Shown here one piece after another: positions 6,558 through 8,853 of a stretch of 8,853 nucleotides of DNA. Within the stretch, counting starts at the first letter, position 1. Each line of letters begins with the position of its first letter. Origin of the DNA: Caryophanales bacterium UBA6768 (GTDB lineage: Bacteria; Bacillota; Bacilli; Bacillales_D; Amphibacillaceae); NCBI GenBank assembly GCA_002453315.1, contig DKGO01000189.1:1-8853 (forward strand). The letters are read 5' to 3'. The position numbers and the translations under genes are program-made. The notes under the pieces were generated by a model. That model worked only from the letters and a program-made list of their open reading frames with translations, ran no database searches and was not told where the DNA came from.

Positions 6558-6813
6558 TATCATTTTTTTTAATTTAGTGCCAGGAATGATTAGGATAAAT
6601 AGGATGCTGATCACTTTAACGTTGCAGCAAATCATTTCGTGGTAATTTTTAATCTTATCCGACATTAATCCTCGTTATTTAAAAAATTGGTTTTTAATTA
6701 CCGTATAGGCGTTATCCAAGTAAATGGCTTCACTTGAATCCAAGTCACTCCTACCAATTGTAAAGTCACTTGTTAAAATCTGTGCCCCACTCAATACGAC
6801 ATTTTTATGGTAT
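6523..6813 (-). repeat. Intact-side copy of the ~295-bp direct repeat (PI-PLC tail)
   Basis: This is the partner of 3816-4110, comprising the last ~140 bases of the intact PI-PLC gene and the ~150 bases after it. The two copies lie 2.7 kb apart in the same orientation. Because this copy is continuous with the full gene, it is the likelier original. Confidence 0.85.
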
Positions 6814-7775
6814 TCCACATTTTGTGTCAAATTCGCATCTATTCTCGTTCTCACTATCAATCCATCAGCAACCATTTCTTGAATAACCTCTACATTTGGA
6901 TCATTATGTACGACAAAGGAGGCATAATCTTTATCTAAGTTATTAAAATCTACACCTGGAAACATACTTTGTGATAATAGAGTTGTGTCCATTTCATAAT
7001 ACGTTGGTACAAATTTACTAGGATGCATCACAAATATGACCTTCCCTATTAAACTATCTAAATCTGGCCAACCTAATGTTTGTATCGTTTGCTTTAATGA
7101 TTTATCTGGTTGAATCAAATCACTTGGATTAAATAATGCATCACCAAATGTATCACTAATCAAAGTATCTAATTTTATAAATGCATCCTCATCATATTCA
7201 TTTAAAAAGGGGTCTAGAATCATCCAATCATCTTTGATTTCCATTAAAACAATAATCGGTAAATGATTTGGATTATTATCACTATATAGGCGAATTTCTT
7301 CTAAGGCTAAATCAAACTTTAAAGCATTAGTCCTAGCATCAACGAGCGGAACATGTGTTAATTCAAAATCATCTCCCCTGTAGCGTAAATCTAGTTCAAA
7401 ACTTCTGATTCCATTTTGAAGTTGACTTGTTAATGAATGGTAACTATAGCGCATCGCTCTAGCTTCATCAAAACTGTCCCCAAGTCCCACATAAAATTTC
7501 CCAATTTCACTGCCATATCCCTTATAACTATTATGGGTTGCAAGATATTGGACTTCATTGAGTTTATAGTCATTATGATCAAAATCGTAGTCAACGAAAG
7601 ATGAATCATGTATCGGTTGGTAATTTTCATGATACATTGTTTCAAGTTCCTTCATATGTTTTTCCTGTGAGGATGCATCGAATATACGAAACATGTATAA
7701 GTAACCAACACTTGCAAAAAGAACAACTACGAGGAAAGTTAAACAAACTAATATGATTTTAATCAACTTTTTCAT
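6675..7775 (-). CDS. Membrane-anchored Ca2+-dependent PI-PLC-like phosphodiesterase
   Basis: The 366-residue product has a basic N-terminus and one strongly hydrophobic segment (about residues 4-28, ILVCLTFLVVVLFASVGYLY) without a convincing lipobox, so it is probably an N-terminally anchored extracellular enzyme. The rest matches the Ca2+-dependent phosphoinositide PLC fold: catalytic His in LATHNSYKGYG (H81, N82), IRSFELDLRY (E127, D129, metal ligands), second His in LTHVP (H141), acidic LMEIKDD (E179), and the family C-terminal motif SGAQILTSDF. It should cleave glycerophosphoinositol-type phosphodiesters, though the substrate is not certain. I prefer the ATG at 7775, with GGAG 7 bases upstream, over the adjoining GTG at 7778. 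All catalytic residues are present. Its 3' end is duplicated 2.7 kb away. Confidence 0.8.
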   Translation of the reverse strand: MKKLIKIILVCLTFLVVVLFASVGYLYMFRIFDASSQEKHMKELETMYHENYQPIHDSSFVDYDFDHNDYKLNEVQYLATHNSYKGYGSEIGKFYVGLGDSFDEARAMRYSYHSLTSQLQNGIRSFELDLRYRGDDFELTHVPLVDARTNALKFDLALEEIRLYSDNNPNHLPIIVLMEIKDDWMILDPFLNEYDEDAFIKLDTLISDTFGDALFNPSDLIQPDKSLKQTIQTLGWPDLDSLIGKVIFVMHPSKFVPTYYEMDTTLLSQSMFPGVDFNNLDKDYASFVVHNDPNVEVIQEMVADGLIVRTRIDANLTQNVEYHKNVVLSGAQILTSDFTIGRSDLDSSEAIYLDNAYTVIKNQFFK

Positions 7776-7867
7776 CACTACACTCCAATTCTGACCCTTT
7801 TCTTAAATGAGTAATTAAGGAATGGTCTGATAACTAGATTGAATTAATCGCTTACATGCTTACTTCT

Positions 7868-7876
7868 ATTATATCA
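7868..7876 (-). promoter_or_regulatory. Extended -10 promoter of the PI-PLC gene
   Basis: The minus strand reads TGATATAAT (7876-7868), a perfect -10 with the TGn extension. The -35 region at 16-18 bases is poor, which is tolerated in extended -10 promoters. The start codon is about 92 bases downstream, leaving a leader of roughly 85 bases in which I see no riboswitch-like fold. Confidence 0.5.
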
Positions 7877-8018
7877 GATTTTATGCTTGGTCCTTCACTA
7901 AAATGGAAATATTGGATTTATTTATCCATGTTAAATTAGGAAACTTCAACTTATAATTTCATTACTATTGTACAACAAATTTGTATGTTAAAGGTATTTG
8001 AATTAAAATACAAAAGTC

Positions 8019-8172
8019 ATCAGTGATCGATTTCTTATGTTGACCACGATTTGGCAAATGCAATGTATCAATGATGGCTTCCGGATTTCAAGCGGTATAA
8101 TTTAATAAACCAAGGTCTGTTGGATTAGCGGTATCAGTTGGCATAACAAGTGGAATCAATAAATAATTTACC
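8019..8172 (-). pseudogene. Decayed IS5-type transposase, catalytic-core fragment
   Basis: Read on the minus strand, KLFIDSTC (from 8169) matches the first-Asp motif of DDE transposases, whose family form is close to LLLDATCAPADI. After one frameshift it continues MPTDTANPTDLGLLN (ending at 8100), and after an in-frame stop NPEAIIDTLHLPNRGQHKK (8087-8031). The block matches the family pattern YPTDLGLLNEAREK..IIDTLH very well. There is a frameshift and at least one stop, and the C-terminal catalytic part is missing. Sequence further upstream on this strand (to about 8260) may be more of the same gene but is too degraded to be sure. Confidence 0.65.
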
Positions 8173-8428
8173 CTTCTTTTTTAGCGTCCTTAATGGATTG
8201 ACTTATCTTGTTGATTGGATATTATTTAATCCTTCTTCATCAATCATCGCCGTTATTTCTTTCTTGGGAGGTACTCTAGTGTGGGTTTCAACTACTCATT
8301 TATTACTTAATTGATGGCATCTACCCCCATTCAAAGAGATAGGAAAAGGTGTACAGTCTAGAAAAACTAGTAAACCAATAAAATCCCGCAGGTGGCAAGC
8401 AAAAAAGGTATATAACAACCCTTGATGA
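8173..8428. other. Degenerate spacer between opposed transposase fragments
   Basis: No gene is supportable here. A plus-strand frame (about 8177-8311) reads like a hydrophobic membrane segment (SVLNGLTYLVDWILFNP). It overlaps the probable upstream part of the minus-strand transposase remnant and has no start, so I treat it as a shadow. The stretch probably holds decayed IS sequence. Confidence 0.35.
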
Positions 8429-8530
8429 AAGACACCCCTGGGCCCCGTTCGCTTGTCTCTTGGCTCACATATTGTTGATGGAAGACTAAAATTAAGTGAA
8501 GAAGAAACAGTTGAGTAAATTAGAGAAAAT
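8429..8530 (+). pseudogene. Decayed IS5-type transposase, N-terminal (DUF772-like) fragment
   Basis: The plus-strand frame reads GPVRLSLGSHIVDGRLKLSE, then EETVE, a stop where Gln is expected, and IREN. This closely follows the conserved N-terminal block of IS5-family transposases, RxxLGALIIKERLGLSDEETVEQIREN. Two stop codons precede it (8423-8428) and more follow, so it is inactive. It faces away from the catalytic-core fragment at 8172-8019. The two are therefore separate insertions or one element broken by an inversion. Confidence 0.6.
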
Positions 8531-8724
8531 TAATTATAATAATGGCAATGTTTTTTGTTCAGTAGACCCAAGCATAAATTGAATTAATTTAAGTGATACT
8601 GTGATCTATGTTTAGTTATATTCTAATTATCTTAACTAGTATTCTAAATTCATATTATTCAATTAAACCTATTAAATCAAAGTATTTGTATAAATAATTA
8701 TTTTTATTATTTTGTTGAAATTAC
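8531..8724. other. Very AT-rich stretch without a gene
   Basis: I see nothing coding or structured here beyond AT-richness. The first ~20 bases may continue the transposase remnant (WQCFLF in frame). Confidence 0.4.
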
Positions 8725-8752
8725 TTTACATTTGAATTCATAAGTGTATAAT
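8725..8752 (+). promoter_or_regulatory. Plus-strand promoter reading out of the window
   Basis: TTTACA (8725-8730) and TATAAT (8747-8752) are separated by 16 bases, a good sigma-A type promoter. About 60 bases later an ATG at 8813 opens a frame reading MKFFTFNIVFVSL to the window edge, which looks like a signal-peptide start. It has no Shine-Dalgarno, so the real gene may begin further on. Confidence 0.45.
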
Positions 8753-8853
8753 AATATTTAAATGTAGCTTAAAATGTATTGTTCCTCTTCAAATTGTTTA
8801 AACATAATAATTATGAAATTTTTTACTTTTAATATAGTTTTTGTCAGCTTAAA

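Noticed and set aside
7430..7645. Minus-strand frame of 71 codons
   Set aside because: Out-of-frame shadow of the PI-PLC gene, which has all its catalytic motifs in the main frame.
8177..8311. Plus-strand hydrophobic frame resembling a membrane protein
   Set aside because: No start, ends in stops, and overlaps the likely upstream part of the decayed minus-strand transposase.
8813..8853. Partial plus-strand gene starting MKFFTFNIVFVSL at the right edge
   Set aside because: Only 13 codons are visible and there is no Shine-Dalgarno; kept only as a remark with the promoter.

Overview
The window is AT-rich DNA with strong AGGAGG-like ribosome binding sites, GTG/TTG starts and a Gram-positive style membrane-anchored PI-specific phospholipase C. 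It most resembles a low-GC Bacillota chromosome (Bacillaceae-like); I cannot name a species. All recognisable intact genes are on the minus strand. I see no tRNA, rRNA or CRISPR array.

Layout in the direction of transcription (right to left). The right end (7.9-8.85 kb) has no intact gene. It carries two badly decayed pieces of IS5-type transposases in opposite orientations, and a plus-strand promoter pointing out of the window. Next is an intact gene for a membrane-anchored Ca2+-dependent PI-PLC-like enzyme (7775-6675), with an extended -10 promoter and a terminator-like repeat downstream. Then comes a Schlafen-type AlbA_2/GHKL-ATPase/HTH gene (5988-4349). It is broken by two frameshifts, one of them with lost codons. 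Just past its stop is a small array of 12-bp repeats. Beyond that is a second, truncated and frameshifted copy of the PI-PLC 3' end with its downstream sequence (4110-3816). The broken AlbA_2 gene is therefore bracketed by roughly 295-bp direct repeats.

The left part holds a conflict-type module. A 752-residue protein fuses a coiled coil, an archaeo-eukaryotic-type primase domain (TOTE class) and an SF2 helicase (3448-1190). It is followed by a two-gene toxin-antitoxin-like operon: a 66-residue candidate antitoxin (1036-836) overlapping a zeta-toxin-like P-loop kinase (843-253). The operon has its own promoter, which overlaps nested inverted repeats. A third copy of the terminator-like repeat lies near the left edge.

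Together this looks like an accessory, defence-island-like neighbourhood: primase-helicase, toxin-antitoxin pair and Schlafen-like regulator, with IS remnants and a duplicated gene end marking past insertions. The best candidates for something poorly described are the compact primase-helicase without a visible nuclease, the unusual small antitoxin partner, and the element bounded by PI-PLC-tail repeats. Family assignments come from motifs read by eye, with no database search.
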